NCBI RefSeq assembly: GCF_000241265.1
Contig: NZ_BAEE01000061.1
Location: 62,001-126,000 of the forward strand
Source of the DNA: Gordonia araii NBRC 100433
GTDB lineage: Bacteria > Actinomycetota > Actinomycetes > Mycobacteriales > Mycobacteriaceae
Direction of reading: 5' to 3'
DNA: 64,000 nucleotides
A program made the position numbers and the translations under genes. This document shows, in pieces, positions 1-8,690 of this stretch; within the stretch, counting starts at the first letter, position 1; every line of letters starts with the position of its first letter. The notes beneath the pieces were generated by a model. It did no database searches and was not told where the DNA came from. It was given only the letters and a program-made list of their open reading frames with translations.

Positions 1-719
1 ACATCGTGGACATCGGTGGAGTGAAGGCCGGGCCGGGCGAAAGCGTTGCGGCCGACGCCGAGGCCGAGCGGGTCGTCGGATTCATCGCGTGGGTGCGCGC
101 CCAGTTCCCCGACGTGCTCATCAGCGTCGACACCTGGCGCGCGGCCGTGGCCGACCTCGCCTGCGACGCCGGTGCCGACCTCATCAACGACACGTGGGCT
201 GGCGCCGACCAGGACCTGGTGGGCGTCGCCGCGCGACGCGGTGCCGGATTGGTCTGCTCGCACACCGGCGGAGCGACGCCGCGCACCCGCCCGCACCGCG
301 TCCGCTACGGCGACGACGCCGACGGGGTGGTCGACGCGGTCGTCGCCGAGCTGACCGAGGCGGCGCGCAAAGCCGAGGCCGCCGGCGTGCGCGCCGACGG
401 CATCATCGTCGATCCCACCCACGACTTCGGGAAGAACACCCACCACGGGCTGGCGCTGCTGCGCCGCACCGACCGGCTGGTGGCCACCGGCCGTCCCGTA
501 CTCATGGCGTTGAGCAACAAGGATTTCGTCGGCGAGACCCTCGGGGTCGAGCTCGACGAGCGCCTCGACGGGACGCTCGCGGCGACGGCCTTGGCCGCCG
601 AGCACGGCGCACGGATCTTCCGGGCGCACGAGGTCGCCGCGACACGTCGGGTCGTCGAGATGGTCGCGGCGATCACGGGCCGGCGCGGTCCGGTCCGAGC
701 GGTTCGGGGGCTGGCATGA
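1..719 (+). CDS. folP2: Dihydropteroate synthase-like protein FolP2, 5'-truncated by window edge
   Basis: The gene enters from the left edge in the frame whose first complete codon starts at base 3, so the N-terminus is missing. The visible part has the DHPS barrel features: an early VDIGG-xK-xGPG segment (pterin/phosphate loop), SVDTWRAAV, an IND-TW segment, and the later IIVDPTHDFGKN and VLMALSNKDF strands. It directly precedes gpgS and the stop overlaps the next start (ATGA). This matches Rv1207 (folP2), a paralogue next to gpgS in mycobacteria rather than the main folate-operon folP1. Family knowledge: Rv1207-type proteins are thought not to be active dihydropteroate synthases, so the true substrate is uncertain. 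Family assignment is strong, exact function is not. Confidence 0.9.
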   Translation, partial: IVDIGGVKAGPGESVAADAEAERVVGFIAWVRAQFPDVLISVDTWRAAVADLACDAGADLINDTWAGADQDLVGVAARRGAGLVCSHTGGATPRTRPHRVRYGDDADGVVDAVVAELTEAARKAEAAGVRADGIIVDPTHDFGKNTHHGLALLRRTDRLVATGRPVLMALSNKDFVGETLGVELDERLDGTLAATALAAEHGARIFRAHEVAATRRVVEMVAAITGRRGPVRAVRGLA

Positions 720-1648
720 GCGGCGCTGTGCCCGAGGTGCCCGGTGCGGCGATCGCGACCTGGGACCGCCCGGCGTGGTCGATCGCCGAGCTGACGGCGG
801 CGAAGACGGGGCGCACCATCGCCGTCGTGCTGCCGGCACTCAACGAGGCCGACACGGTCGCCGGTGTCGTCGCCTCGATCCGCCCGCTGCTCGGCGGGCT
901 GGTCGACGACTTGCTCGTGCTCGATTCCGGGTCCACCGACGACACCGCCGCGCAGGCCCGGGAGGCGGGAGCGCGCGTCGTCAGCCGCGAGGAGGCGCTG
1001 CCGCAGATCCCGCCCGTCGACGGCAAGGGCGAGGTGCTGTGGCGGTCGATCGCCGCGACCACCGCCGACATCCTCGTCTTCATCGACGCCGATCTGGTGT
1101 CGCCGGATCCGATGTTCGTGCCGAAGCTCGTCGGGCCGATTCTGACCCAGCCCAGCGTGCAGCTGGTCAAGGGCTACTACCGCCGGCCCTGGCGGACCGC
1201 GGCCCAGCACGTGGAGGACGGCGGCGGCCGGGTAACCGAACTCGTCGCGCGGCCGCTCCTCGCGGCGTTGCGCCCCGAGTTGTCCCATGTCGTGCAGCCC
1301 CTCGGCGGGGAGTACGCCGGTACCCGCGAGCTGCTGTCGTCGTTGCCGTTCGCGCCCGGGTACGGCGTGGAGATCGGACTGCTGATCGACACGCACGAAG
1401 CCCGGGGACCACAGGCCATCGGCCAAGTGAACCTCGGGGTGCGCATGCACCGGCACCGTCCGCTCACCGAACTCGGGGTGATGAGCCGCCAGATCGTGGG
1501 GACTTTGCTTCGTCGGTGCGGGATCGACGATTCGCAGGCGCCGCTCGTCCAGTTCGCCGCGGCACCGGACGGGTCCTTCGCCACTCAGGTGACCGAAACC
1601 GTCCTCGCCGACCGTCCGCCCATGGATTCGATTCTGATCCGGGAGTGA
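716..1648 (+). CDS. gpgS: Glucosyl-3-phosphoglycerate synthase
   Basis: A retaining GT81 glycosyltransferase that transfers glucose from a nucleoside-diphosphate glucose to 3-phosphoglycerate, the first committed step of methylglucose lipopolysaccharide (MGLP) synthesis in mycobacteria. The 310-residue product shows the GT-A nucleotide-binding start (VVLPALNEADTV), the DSGSTDDT segment, the PPVDGKGE loop and the metal-binding DAD in FIDADLVSPDP, followed by the VKGYYRRP and QPLGGEYAG acceptor region. ATG at 716 overlaps the folP2 stop, implying translational coupling. Later MGLP genes (GT4, GH57, methyltransferase) lie near 43.9-47.5 kb of the same window. Confidence 0.95.
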   Translation: MSGAVPEVPGAAIATWDRPAWSIAELTAAKTGRTIAVVLPALNEADTVAGVVASIRPLLGGLVDDLLVLDSGSTDDTAAQAREAGARVVSREEALPQIPPVDGKGEVLWRSIAATTADILVFIDADLVSPDPMFVPKLVGPILTQPSVQLVKGYYRRPWRTAAQHVEDGGGRVTELVARPLLAALRPELSHVVQPLGGEYAGTRELLSSLPFAPGYGVEIGLLIDTHEARGPQAIGQVNLGVRMHRHRPLTELGVMSRQIVGTLLRRCGIDDSQAPLVQFAAAPDGSFATQVTETVLADRPPMDSILIRE

Positions 1649-1652
1649 TCCG

Positions 1653-2018
1653 ATGTTGATGCTCGCAAGCTACGCCGCCGGCCTGGTCCTGGCGTCGGGG
1701 CTGCTCTTCCTGCTCGTGTGGTTCGTTTTCGGCCGCGGGGAGGATCTGGCCCCGCTCGACGACGACCTGACGGTCACCCAACTGCCGCGCGCCGGGATCA
1801 CCGGCGACGATGTGCGCAAGGTGCGCTTCGCGCTCGTGTTCCGCGGATATAAGCAGGCGGAGGTCGACTGGACGCTGGAGAAGCTGGCCCGCGAGATCGA
1901 CGAATTGCGCGGTGTCGCCGACGCGCTGAGAGAGCGTGGCGGACCGGGCGAATCGGCCACCGATGCGCAGTCGCCGGGCGTGGGCCGACGCGCGGCCCAT
2001 CGCGATGACCAGGTATAA
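1653..2018 (+). CDS. Membrane-anchored DivIVA-domain protein (Rv1209-like)
   Basis: A 121-residue protein with one N-terminal membrane segment (about residues 5-27, very hydrophobic, ending WFVFGRG), a short linker and a DivIVA-type N-domain motif (DVRKVRFALVFRGYKQAEVDWTLEKL written here only as its ends: DVRKVRF and QAEVDWTLEKL), then a predicted coiled segment. It starts 4 bp after gpgS and is probably co-transcribed with it. Its orthologue in M. tuberculosis is Rv1209. A role in envelope or polar organisation is inferred from the DivIVA motif only. The TAA stop lies inside a TATAAT box that probably serves the next gene. Confidence 0.85.
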   Translation: MLMLASYAAGLVLASGLLFLLVWFVFGRGEDLAPLDDDLTVTQLPRAGITGDDVRKVRFALVFRGYKQAEVDWTLEKLAREIDELRGVADALRERGGPGESATDAQSPGVGRRAAHRDDQV

Positions 2019-2019
2019 T
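2014..2019 (+). promoter_or_regulatory. Consensus -10 box (TATAAT) for the DUF3117 gene
   Basis: A perfect TATAAT, preceded by GG, overlaps the stop codon of the DivIVA-domain gene and lies 33 bp before the DUF3117 start. AT-only hexamers are rare in this sequence. No good -35 is visible. Promoter activity is inferred. Confidence 0.55.
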
Positions 2020-2052
2020 GAAGCGGATTGAAAACTCGGAGGGAGTTGCACG

Positions 2053-2220
2053 ATGGCGGCGATGAAGCCACGCACCGGAGATGGCCCGATGGAAGCAGCC
2101 AAGGAGGGTCGCGGGATCGTAGTGCGAATCCCGATCGAAGGTGGCGGACGCCTCGTCGTGGAGTTGACGGCTGAGGAAGCGGCCGCGCTCGGCGAGGAGC
2201 TGCGCGGAGTCGCCGGCTGA
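2053..2220 (+). CDS. Small conserved DUF3117 protein (Rv1211-like)
   Basis: A 55-residue protein beginning MAAMKPRTGDGPMEAAKEGR and containing the segment IVVRIPIEGGGRLVVELT followed by EEAAALGEEL near the end. This is the DUF3117 family, almost invariant across Actinobacteria and of unknown function (Rv1211 in M. tuberculosis). A clear ribosome-binding site (GGAGGG) lies 8 bp before the ATG, and a consensus -10 box lies upstream. Rv1211 has been discussed as a calmodulin-like protein in mycobacteria; I cannot judge that from sequence. Confidence 0.92.
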   Translation: MAAMKPRTGDGPMEAAKEGRGIVVRIPIEGGGRLVVELTAEEAAALGEELRGVAG

Positions 2221-2255
2221 CGCCATCGAGCACCGGGGGAGACCCCGGGACCGCG

Positions 2256-3137
2256 TTGGACCGGGTGCTGGGCGCCGTGCGCTGCCCGGTCTGCGCCCAA
2301 TCGCTGACGCGGGTGTCCGCCGCAACCCTGGGGTGCGGCCGGGGACACCGCTTCGACATCGCCCGTCAGGGCTACGTTTCGCTATTGACCGGTCGCAGCA
2401 CCGGATTGAGTTCGGACACCGCCGAGATGATCGCGGCTCGCCGTGCGGCCCTGGCCGGACTCCCGTACCGCGCGTTGCGGGAGGCCGTCGCGGGCAGTGT
2501 CGCCGCCGCGCTGACCGACACCGCTGAGGACACTCATGAACGGCCTCGGAAGTCACCGCTGATCGTCGATGCCGGATGCGGGACCGGGCAGTACCTCGCC
2601 AGCTGCCTCGATGCCCACCCCGACGCGCTCGGCCTCGGCCTGGACCTCTCCAAGTACGCCGCGCGGGCCACCGCCAAGGCGCATGATCGAGCGGCCGCCG
2701 CCGTCGCCGACCTGTGGCAGCCGTGGCCGCTGGCCGACGGCTGCGCAAGCGTCGTCGTGTCGGTGTTCGCCCCGCGCGGATTGGCGCAGGCGCGCCGTGT
2801 GCTGGTGTCCGGCGGAACCCTCGTCGTCGCGACTCCGCGCGTCGACCATCTCGCCGAACTGATCGAGCCCATGGGGATGCTCGACGTCGCGCCCGACAAG
2901 GTCGAACGGCTGGGAGAGTCGCTGGCGGCCGCCGGATTCGGGCCGGTTTCCACCACGGCGATCTCAAGGCGCGACGCGTGGACCGCGGATGCCGTCGTCG
3001 ATGCGGTCGCCATGGGGCCCAGTGCCTTCCACACGAGCCCCGAGCAGTTGCGCGCACGAGCACGACAGCTGTGCGGATCGGACAATACGGTCGAGGTGAC
3101 CACGTCGGTCGACGTGACCGTGGCGCGCAGCGGGTGA
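2256..3137 (+). CDS. RlmA-type 23S rRNA (guanine-N1) methyltransferase
   Basis: The 293-residue protein begins with a small zinc-binding region (CPVC near residue 10, then CGRGHRFD), a hallmark of the RlmA(I)/RlmA(II) enzymes that methylate G745 or G748 of 23S rRNA. It continues with a SAM-binding Rossmann fold (VDAGCGTGQYL) and the FAPR segment typical of the family. Known members of the RlmA(II) branch (TlrB) confer macrolide tolerance, but sequence alone does not tell which base is modified. The start is uncertain: TTG at 2256 is used because no ATG precedes the CPVC motif; GTG at 2265 is possible. In M. tuberculosis the corresponding place next to glgC is taken by glgM. Confidence 0.82.
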   Translation: MDRVLGAVRCPVCAQSLTRVSAATLGCGRGHRFDIARQGYVSLLTGRSTGLSSDTAEMIAARRAALAGLPYRALREAVAGSVAAALTDTAEDTHERPRKSPLIVDAGCGTGQYLASCLDAHPDALGLGLDLSKYAARATAKAHDRAAAAVADLWQPWPLADGCASVVVSVFAPRGLAQARRVLVSGGTLVVATPRVDHLAELIEPMGMLDVAPDKVERLGESLAAAGFGPVSTTAISRRDAWTADAVVDAVAMGPSAFHTSPEQLRARARQLCGSDNTVEVTTSVDVTVARSG

Positions 3138-3147
3138 CCGACTGGGC

Positions 3148-3153
3148 TAGGTT
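3148..3153 (+). promoter_or_regulatory. Leaderless-type -10 box for glgC (TAGGTT)
   Basis: TAGGTT ends 6 bp before the glgC GTG, the spacing expected if transcription starts at the initiation codon. Several other genes in this window show the same arrangement. Inference from spacing only. Confidence 0.45.
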
Positions 3154-3159
3154 GGAGGC

Positions 3160-4377
3160 GTGAGAGCAGCGCCACATGTCCTGGGAATCGTGCTCGCCGG
3201 CGGCGAGGGCAAGCGCCTGTATCCGCTCACCAACGACCGCGCTAAGCCGGCAGTACCCTTCGGGGGCAGCTATCGGCTGATCGACTTCGTGCTTTCCAAC
3301 CTCGTCAACGGGGGATACGAGCGCATTTGCGTACTGACGCAGTACAAGTCGCACTCGCTGGACCGCCACATCGCTCAGACGTGGTGGTCGAGCGGCTTCC
3401 ACGGCGAGTACATCACCTCGGTGCCCGCCCAGCAGCGCTTGGGCAAGCGCTGGTTCACCGGCAGCGCCGACGCCATCCTGCAGTCGCTGAACCTGGTCTA
3501 CGACGAGAATCCCGACTACCTGGTGGTATTCGGCGCCGACCACGTGTACCGGATGGACCCGTCGCAGATGGTGGAGGCCCACATCGCGTCCGGCGCCAGC
3601 GCGACGGTCGCCGGCATCCGTGTGCCGCGCGAAGAGGCGTCCGCGCTCGGCTGTATCGATGCCGACGAGGCCGGTCGCATCACCCGCTTCCTGGAGAAGC
3701 CGGCCGATCCACCCGCCACTCCCGACGACCCCGCGACGACGCTGGCATCGATGGGCAACTACGTGTTCACCACCGAAGCGCTGATCGAGGCGTTGCGCGC
3801 GGACTCGGAGAACGACGACTCCGGCCACGACATGGGCGGCGACATCATTCCGGCCTTCGTCGCCAAAGGCGAGGCGGCCGTCTACGACTTCCGCGACAAC
3901 GAAGTGCCCGGTGCGACCGAGCGCGACCGCGGCTACTGGCGCGATGTCGGGACGATCGACGCCTTCTTCGACGCGCACATGGATCTGGTGTCCCCGAACC
4001 CGGTGTTCACGCTGTACAACCGGCGCTGGCCGATTCGCGGCGAGACGGCGAACCTGCCGCCCGCGAAGTTCATCTTGGGCGGCTCGGTGCAGGACTCGGT
4101 CGTCGGTGCCGGCTCCATCGTCAAGGCGACGGCCGTCAGCGGGTCGGTGATCTCGACCGACGTCGTCATCGAGGAGGGCGCGGTCGTGCAGAACTGCGTG
4201 GTCATGCCGGGCGCCCGGATCAATTCCGGCGCGGTGGTCCGCAACGCGATCCTCGACAAGAACGTCGTCGTGGCGCCGGAGGCACAGCTCGGCGTCGACC
4301 TCGAGCGCGACCGCGAGCGCTACTCGGTCAGCGACGGCGGAGTAGTGACGATCGGCAAGGGCATCACGGTCCAATAG
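3160..4377 (+). CDS. glgC: Glucose-1-phosphate adenylyltransferase (ADP-glucose pyrophosphorylase)
   Basis: Makes ADP-glucose from glucose-1-phosphate and ATP for glycogen and related alpha-glucans. The 405-residue product has the N-terminal nucleotidyltransferase signature [11 protein letters not shown] followed by [10 protein letters not shown], the [10 protein letters not shown] metal/sugar site, FLEKP, and a C-terminal left-handed beta-helix with hexapeptide-like repeats. Length is normal for actinobacterial GlgC. In M. tuberculosis glgC sits beside the divergent glgM; here glgM is missing and an rRNA methyltransferase precedes it. It ends before a strong bidirectional hairpin. Confidence 0.96.
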   Translation: MRAAPHVLGIVLAGGEGKRLYPLTNDRAKPAVPFGGSYRLIDFVLSNLVNGGYERICVLTQYKSHSLDRHIAQTWWSSGFHGEYITSVPAQQRLGKRWFTGSADAILQSLNLVYDENPDYLVVFGADHVYRMDPSQMVEAHIASGASATVAGIRVPREEASALGCIDADEAGRITRFLEKPADPPATPDDPATTLASMGNYVFTTEALIEALRADSENDDSGHDMGGDIIPAFVAKGEAAVYDFRDNEVPGATERDRGYWRDVGTIDAFFDAHMDLVSPNPVFTLYNRRWPIRGETANLPPAKFILGGSVQDSVVGAGSIVKATAVSGSVISTDVVIEEGAVVQNCVVMPGARINSGAVVRNAILDKNVVVAPEAQLGVDLERDRERYSVSDGGVVTIGKGITVQ

Positions 4378-4379
4378 CC

Positions 4380-4428
4380 GATCCCTTTGCGGTTTTGCCC
4401 GGAAACCGGATCAAACCGCAAACGGATC
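4380..4428. terminator. Bidirectional terminator hairpin between glgC and the Nudix gene
   Basis: TTGCGGTTT (4387-4395) pairs perfectly with AAACCGCAA (4413-4421). The stem is extended by GATCC (4380) and GGATC (4424), with an inner CCGG/CCGG in the loop. It lies between convergent genes and both strands carry T runs, as expected for a shared terminator. Confidence 0.7.
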
Positions 4429-4975
4429 AGTCGAGCCGGCGTCGAGCGGCGTCGACCAGTGGGACGAGTTCGGGATTGGGCAGGTCGTCGAGCGGGAACC
4501 ACTTCAGGTCGAGCGATTCGTCGCTGCGCTCGGGGCGCGGCAGTGTTCGATCCGGCGTCGGCGGCGCGACGGCGACGAACCGCACGTCGAGGTGGCGCGT
4601 CGGCACCCCGAGCGAACAGGTGATCGGATGCGTGTGCAGATGCACCGGGTCCGGGAGCAGGGTCAGCCCGGCGATGCCGGATTCCTCGGCTGCCTCCCGC
4701 AGTGCGGCCGCCTCGATCGACTTGTCGTCGGGCTCGCAGTGCCCGCCGAGCTGCACCCACTTCCCGACGCGCGGGTGCAGGGTGAGCAGCGCATGCGTGG
4801 CGGCGGCATCCACGACCAGGGCCGACGCGGTGATGTGGCCGGGCTCGTGAGCGCGCAGGCAGCCGTCGGGCGCCGCGTCGAGGAACGCCAGGTAGGTGTG
4901 GCGCAGCCCCTCCTGCTCGGCGTCGGAGGCCTGGAAGGACGTCAGCGCGGCCTGGGTGGAGGCGTGCAGGGTCAT
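4427..4975 (-). CDS. Nudix hydrolase in the fbi operon
   Basis: A 182-residue Nudix protein with a complete Nudix box: [20 protein letters not shown] followed directly by EESGI. It should hydrolyse a nucleoside diphosphate linked to another group; the substrate cannot be read from sequence. Its ATG overlaps the fbiB stop (ATGA on the minus strand), so it is translated in the F420 operon fbiA-fbiB-Nudix. The association suggests a housekeeping or metabolite-repair role linked to that operon, which is an inference. Confidence 0.9.
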   Translation of the reverse strand: MTLHASTQAALTSFQASDAEQEGLRHTYLAFLDAAPDGCLRAHEPGHITASALVVDAAATHALLTLHPRVGKWVQLGGHCEPDDKSIEAAALREAAEESGIAGLTLLPDPVHLHTHPITCSLGVPTRHLDVRFVAVAPPTPDRTLPRPERSDESLDLKWFPLDDLPNPELVPLVDAARRRLD

Positions 4976-6327
4976 AGCTCGACGACCAGCCCGGTCGGGT
5001 CGGCGGGAGCGCGCGGCGGGATGTTCGAGCCGTCGTCGGGCCGTTGCGGCAGGTACCCGACGGCGATTGCCCCCAACGGCTCCCAGTGCGGGGCGAGCCC
5101 CAGCTGGTCGCGGACCACCTCGGGGGCGAAGATCGTCGAGCCGATCCAGCAGCTGCCGATCTCGCGGGCCGACAACGCCACCAGGAGCAGTCCGACGGCT
5201 GCGCCGGTCGCGACGGTGAACATCGTGTGTTCGGCGGCGTTGCGGCGATCGTCGGGATAGGTGTGGGCGCCCTCGGGGACGAGGAACGGGATGACGATCT
5301 CGGGCGCGTCGTAGAGGATCTGCCCGCGCCGGACACGTTTGTCGATCGACTCGGGCGTCTTGTCGTCGCCACGCAGATCGGCGCGCCACGCCTTGCCCAT
5401 CGCGTCGAGCAGGGCCACGCGACGCTCGCGGTCGCGCAGCCACAGGAAACGCACCGGGTGCGTGTGGTGCGGGGCCGGCGCGGTCAGCGCCTCGGCCATG
5501 GCCGCGCGCAGCTGTGCCGGATCGACCGGCTCGTCGGCGAAAGCGCGCACCGACCGCCGCGTCAGCACCGCCTCCCGCCGCCCCTGCGCCACGGCCAGAT
5601 CGGTGCCGAGCCGAAAGAGGTCGTCGGCGCCCGGGCGCACCAGATCCGCCGCGCGGCTGCCGTCGTCGCGAGGAGTCAAACCCCGCACGATCGCCGCGGC
5701 GATTCCGTCGAGCTTGCCCTTGACCAGGTCGGCTGCCGCGGCGATCTCGTCGGCGACGGCGATCTCGGTGACGATCAGTTCGTTGCCGTGGCTATCGCGG
5801 CGCCCTTCGTAGCTGTGCGCGACCGCTAGCCCCGCCGATCCGATCGCCACGTCGGTCTGCCCGACGCGCCAGGCCCGGCCCATCGTGTCGGTGATGACGA
5901 CGGCGACGTCGACTCCCGCGGCGGCGAAGGCGGCGCGCGTCGTCGCCGCACTCGCATCGGGGTCGAGGGGCAGCAACGCGAGTTCGTCCGCAGCGACGTT
6001 CGACCCGTCGACGCCCGCCGCCGCCTGGACGAGGCCGTAGGCGTTCTCGGTGATCAAGGTGCGGTTCTTGCGGGCCACCACGCGCACCGACTCCTCGTCG
6101 ACGAGGCGCCGGCGCAGGGCATCGCGCTCGTCCGGATCGGCCGGCGCGGCCACCATGCGGCCTTCGGTCTTGGAGAAGACCTTCGAGGTGATGACCACGA
6201 CGTCGCCATCGCGGAGCTCGGCGGCTTCGAGGATGGCCGCGGCCACATCCATACCCGCGCGGAACTCGGGCAAGCCGGGGATCGGGATGAGCTCGACCGC
6301 GCCGCCAGCACGGTGGTCGGCGGTCAC
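4972..6327 (-). CDS. fbiB: Coenzyme F420 biosynthesis bifunctional protein FbiB
   Basis: A 451-residue two-domain protein. Residues ~1-250 are a CofE-type F420:gamma-glutamyl ligase ([23 protein letters not shown] and [16 protein letters not shown] segments). The C-terminal ~200 residues are an FMN-binding nitroreductase-like domain ([25 protein letters not shown]). In mycobacteria FbiB adds the glutamate tail and the C-terminal domain reduces dehydro-F420-0. GTG at 6327 overlaps the fbiA TGA (GTGA), indicating coupling. Confidence 0.95.
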   Translation of the reverse strand: MTADHRAGGAVELIPIPGLPEFRAGMDVAAAILEAAELRDGDVVVITSKVFSKTEGRMVAAPADPDERDALRRRLVDEESVRVVARKNRTLITENAYGLVQAAAGVDGSNVAADELALLPLDPDASAATTRAAFAAAGVDVAVVITDTMGRAWRVGQTDVAIGSAGLAVAHSYEGRRDSHGNELIVTEIAVADEIAAAADLVKGKLDGIAAAIVRGLTPRDDGSRAADLVRPGADDLFRLGTDLAVAQGRREAVLTRRSVRAFADEPVDPAQLRAAMAEALTAPAPHHTHPVRFLWLRDRERRVALLDAMGKAWRADLRGDDKTPESIDKRVRRGQILYDAPEIVIPFLVPEGAHTYPDDRRNAAEHTMFTVATGAAVGLLLVALSAREIGSCWIGSTIFAPEVVRDQLGLAPHWEPLGAIAVGYLPQRPDDGSNIPPRAPADPTGLVVEL

Positions 6328-7355
6328 CGCTCCTCCGCGAGGGCCGGGGTGTCGACGCCGACGAGCGCACACGCGTCGCGCACCATCTGCGCCGTCGCCC
6401 GGGGACTGCTCATCAGCAGCGGGGCGGTGCCGATCGCGATGCCGTCGACCGAGGCCGTATCCCCGTCGGCGACGAGCCAGCCGTCGAGGAGGCCGGCGCG
6501 GCCCCGCGCGCCGTAGTGTTCGGCGATGGCCTCGGCGGTGGTGGCGACGCCGATCACCGACAGGCATTCGTCGGCCATGCCGCGCAGCGGCTTGTTGTCG
6601 ATCACGGGACTGATGCCGACGATCGGCGCCGACGCGGTCCGTAGGGCGGCACGCATTCCATTGACCGACAGAATGGCCCCGATGCTGACGACCGGGTTGC
6701 TCGGCGCGAGCAGGATGACGTCCGCATCGGCGATCGCGGCGGCCGCCTCGGGCGTCAGCGAGGCGTTGTCGGCACCCACCTGGGCGAACCCGCTGGTCGG
6801 CACTTGCGCGCGGTAGCGCACCCACCATTCCTGGAAATGAACGGCGCGCTGCGCGCCGTCGGTCGATTCGGGCGGGGTGATCACAACGTGGGTCTCGTGC
6901 CGCTCGTCGGTCACCGGAAGAAGTCGAACGCCGGGATTCCATCGACGGCACAGCGCCGCGGTGACGTCGGTGAGGCGGAAGCCGGATTCGAGCATCTGCG
7001 TGCGGATGAGGTGAGTGGCCAGATCGCGGTCGCCGAGGCCGAACCAGTCCGGGTCGGCCCCGTACGCTGCGAGTTCCTCCTTGGCGTGCCACGTCTCGTC
7101 GCGCCGGCCCCAGGCCCGTTCCTCGTCGATGCCGCCGCCCAGGGTATACATGCAAGTGTCCAGGTCAGGGCAGATTCGGACGCCGTGCATCCACGCGTCG
7201 TCGCCGACGTTGACGATGGCGCTCACCGTGTGCGGCGAACCGCCGGAGGAGCCGGTGTCGTCGGGATCGGGGAACGGGGTGGCGCCCAGCAATTCGCGCA
7301 CGCCGAGCAGCAGGCGGGCGCCGCCGACGCCGCCGACGAGGACAGTGACCTTCAC
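6324..7355 (-). CDS. fbiA: 2-phospho-L-lactate/phosphoenolpyruvyl transferase FbiA (CofD)
   Basis: Transfers the phospholactyl or phosphoenolpyruvyl moiety from the guanylylated precursor to Fo, giving (dehydro-)F420-0. The 343-residue product starts with the family's Rossmann motif ([12 protein letters not shown]) and contains [31 protein letters not shown] and [15 protein letters not shown], all typical of CofD/FbiA. The start is GTG at 7355. It is the first gene of the minus-strand fbiA-fbiB-Nudix operon; a TACAGT hexamer lies 8 bp upstream. The divergent neighbour is whiB2, as in mycobacteria. Confidence 0.95.
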   Translation of the reverse strand: MKVTVLVGGVGGARLLLGVRELLGATPFPDPDDTGSSGGSPHTVSAIVNVGDDAWMHGVRICPDLDTCMYTLGGGIDEERAWGRRDETWHAKEELAAYGADPDWFGLGDRDLATHLIRTQMLESGFRLTDVTAALCRRWNPGVRLLPVTDERHETHVVITPPESTDGAQRAVHFQEWWVRYRAQVPTSGFAQVGADNASLTPEAAAAIADADVILLAPSNPVVSIGAILSVNGMRAALRTASAPIVGISPVIDNKPLRGMADECLSVIGVATTAEAIAEHYGARGRAGLLDGWLVADGDTASVDGIAIGTAPLLMSSPRATAQMVRDACALVGVDTPALAEER

Positions 7356-7737
7356 GATGGTCCACTGTAGTGGTCGCGAAACACGGCCTGTGAGACACGC
7401 GGATCCCTAGAGTTCGTGTCGAGACACGGAGTTTCGCGATGACAGTGGTATAGGCGAGTTTCGCCGTTCGGCTTGACCTGGACGATGGTCCGAGTGTCTA
7501 ATCACATCAGTGTCATTTCGGATTTAATTTGCGGCACTCAACGAAGTGAATTGCCTTGAGGCACAGCATCTTCGACCGTATGTTCGAATCCGACGGATGT
7601 GGACGCCGAATGGGTCGGCGTCGTCGGGGCAGCCGCGACACACAGCGAGAAGCACATTCGGGTGTTCGACGTAGCTGTTGGACGGAAGCGGCTGCCAAAC
7701 GGCAGCGCTGGGGCGACAACGAGAAGGAGACGCTGAG
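7356..7737. promoter_or_regulatory. fbiA-whiB2 intergenic region with dyads and a whiB2 promoter
   Basis: This 382-bp gene-free stretch holds several inverted repeats: CGCGAAAC (7375-7382) with GTTTCGCG (7431-7438), CGTGTC-GA-GACACG (7415-7428) between them, and GGCGA-GTT-TCGCC (7453-7465). Just after them is a SigA-like promoter, TTGACC (7473-7478), an 18-bp spacer and TCTAAT (7497-7502). Transcription from it would leave a roughly 230-nt leader before whiB2. I found no convincing small gene in the leader. Confidence 0.55.
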
Positions 7738-8094
7738 ATGGGAATGAAGAACCCGCTGGGCGACGACTCGTCTGCGTACGGCATCCCGACACCGAATGCC
7801 GGGAGCGCACCTTCGGGTGCACGACTTCACCTATCCGTGGTGACCGACGATTTCGACGCGCTCTTCGACGAGGTGGAGGAGACCTGGCAGGAACGGGCGC
7901 TGTGCGCCCAGACCGATCCAGAGGCCTTCTTCCCGGAGAAGGGCGGATCGACGCGCGAGGCGAAGCGCATCTGCTCGGGCTGCGAGGTCAAGGCGGAATG
8001 CCTCGACTACGCCCTGCACAACGACGAGCGCTTCGGCATCTGGGGCGGCTTGTCCGAGCGTGAGCGCCGCCGCCTCAAGCGCGGCATCATCTGA
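7738..8094 (+). CDS. whiB2: WhiB2-type iron-sulfur transcription factor
   Basis: A 118-residue Wbl protein with the four cluster cysteines at residues 56, 79, 82 and 88 and the GIWGG turn at 100-104, followed by the basic SERERRRLKRG tail used in DNA or sigma-factor contacts. WhiB2 (WhmD in M. smegmatis) is essential for septation and division. The genomic place between fbiA and the metallopeptidase/DUF3499 genes is that of Rv3260c, which supports the WhiB2 subtype. The first ~50 residues are a variable extension. A ribosome-binding site (GAAGGAGA) lies 7 bp before ATG 7738. Regulation is probably complex given the long leader. Confidence 0.95.
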   Translation: MGMKNPLGDDSSAYGIPTPNAGSAPSGARLHLSVVTDDFDALFDEVEETWQERALCAQTDPEAFFPEKGGSTREAKRICSGCEVKAECLDYALHNDERFGIWGGLSERERRRLKRGII

Positions 8095-8124
8095 CGCCGC
8101 CGAACCACCGGCCCGGTTCCATCG

Positions 8125-8601
8125 CTAGGACGGGCCGTTCTCCACGGTGTCCTCATCGACGCCCAGATACGTCGCCACCTGTTCGATCAGCACCTCGCGC
8201 ACCAGATCGGCGAGGTCGTCGCGGTCCTTGGAACGAACCTCCAGGGGGCGCCGGAACACCACGATCTGCGCGCGCGTCGCGTTCCCGGCCACATCGACAC
8301 CGGCCGGGATGAGCCGGGCCAGCGGTATGGCCCGGTCGGCCGAGACTTCCGCAGGCCATTCCACCGATTCGGGATCCTTCGGCAGCATGCGGGGGACGTC
8401 GTCGACGGCGATGTTGAGTTCGCGGAGCTGATCGTGCCAGCGCGCGTCGATCTCGGCGATCGCCTCGATGACCACCGCGTCGAACTCGTCGGCGCGCGAG
8501 GTCCAGGCCGGGACCGATTGCGGGAGCAGCGGCGAGCGGAGGCCCCGTGCCCGGCGGTCGCGGGCCCGCCTGGTGCGCAACGATTCTGCTCGCATGGCCA
8601 C
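8125..8601 (-). CDS. Metallopeptidase-family (zincin-like) protein, active-site motif absent
   Basis: A 158-residue protein of the family annotated as metallopeptidase/DUF1025 (Rv3259 position). N-terminus is arginine-rich, then an acidic helical region, then RAQIVVFRRPLE. In the canonical family a HExxH zinc motif follows; here that place reads VREVLIEQVATYLGVDED, with no histidines, so protease activity is unlikely. The start may be ATG 8601 or ATG 8595. It lies convergent with whiB2. Confidence 0.75.
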   Translation of the reverse strand: MAMRAESLRTRRARDRRARGLRSPLLPQSVPAWTSRADEFDAVVIEAIAEIDARWHDQLRELNIAVDDVPRMLPKDPESVEWPAEVSADRAIPLARLIPAGVDVAGNATRAQIVVFRRPLEVRSKDRDDLADLVREVLIEQVATYLGVDEDTVENGPS

Positions 8602-8677
8602 GAGTGTAGGGCCGCACCGGGCGCGTACGGCGGCGCGGTCTCCGGTGTGTCTCCCGTTCGCTGTTGCCGTCGAGGGC

Positions 8678-8683
8678 TAATCT
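8678..8683 (+). promoter_or_regulatory. Leaderless-type -10 box (TAATCT)
   Basis: TAATCT ends 7 bp before the GTG of the DUF3499 gene with no clear ribosome-binding site, matching leaderless actinobacterial promoters. Confidence 0.45.
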
Positions 8684-8690
8684 TGCAGGC

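Noticed and set aside
1798-4374. Very long minus-strand frame opposite rlmA-like and glgC genes
   Set aside because: It mirrors well-supported plus-strand genes; long antisense frames are expected at this GC bias and its translation is Arg/Pro-rich without domains.
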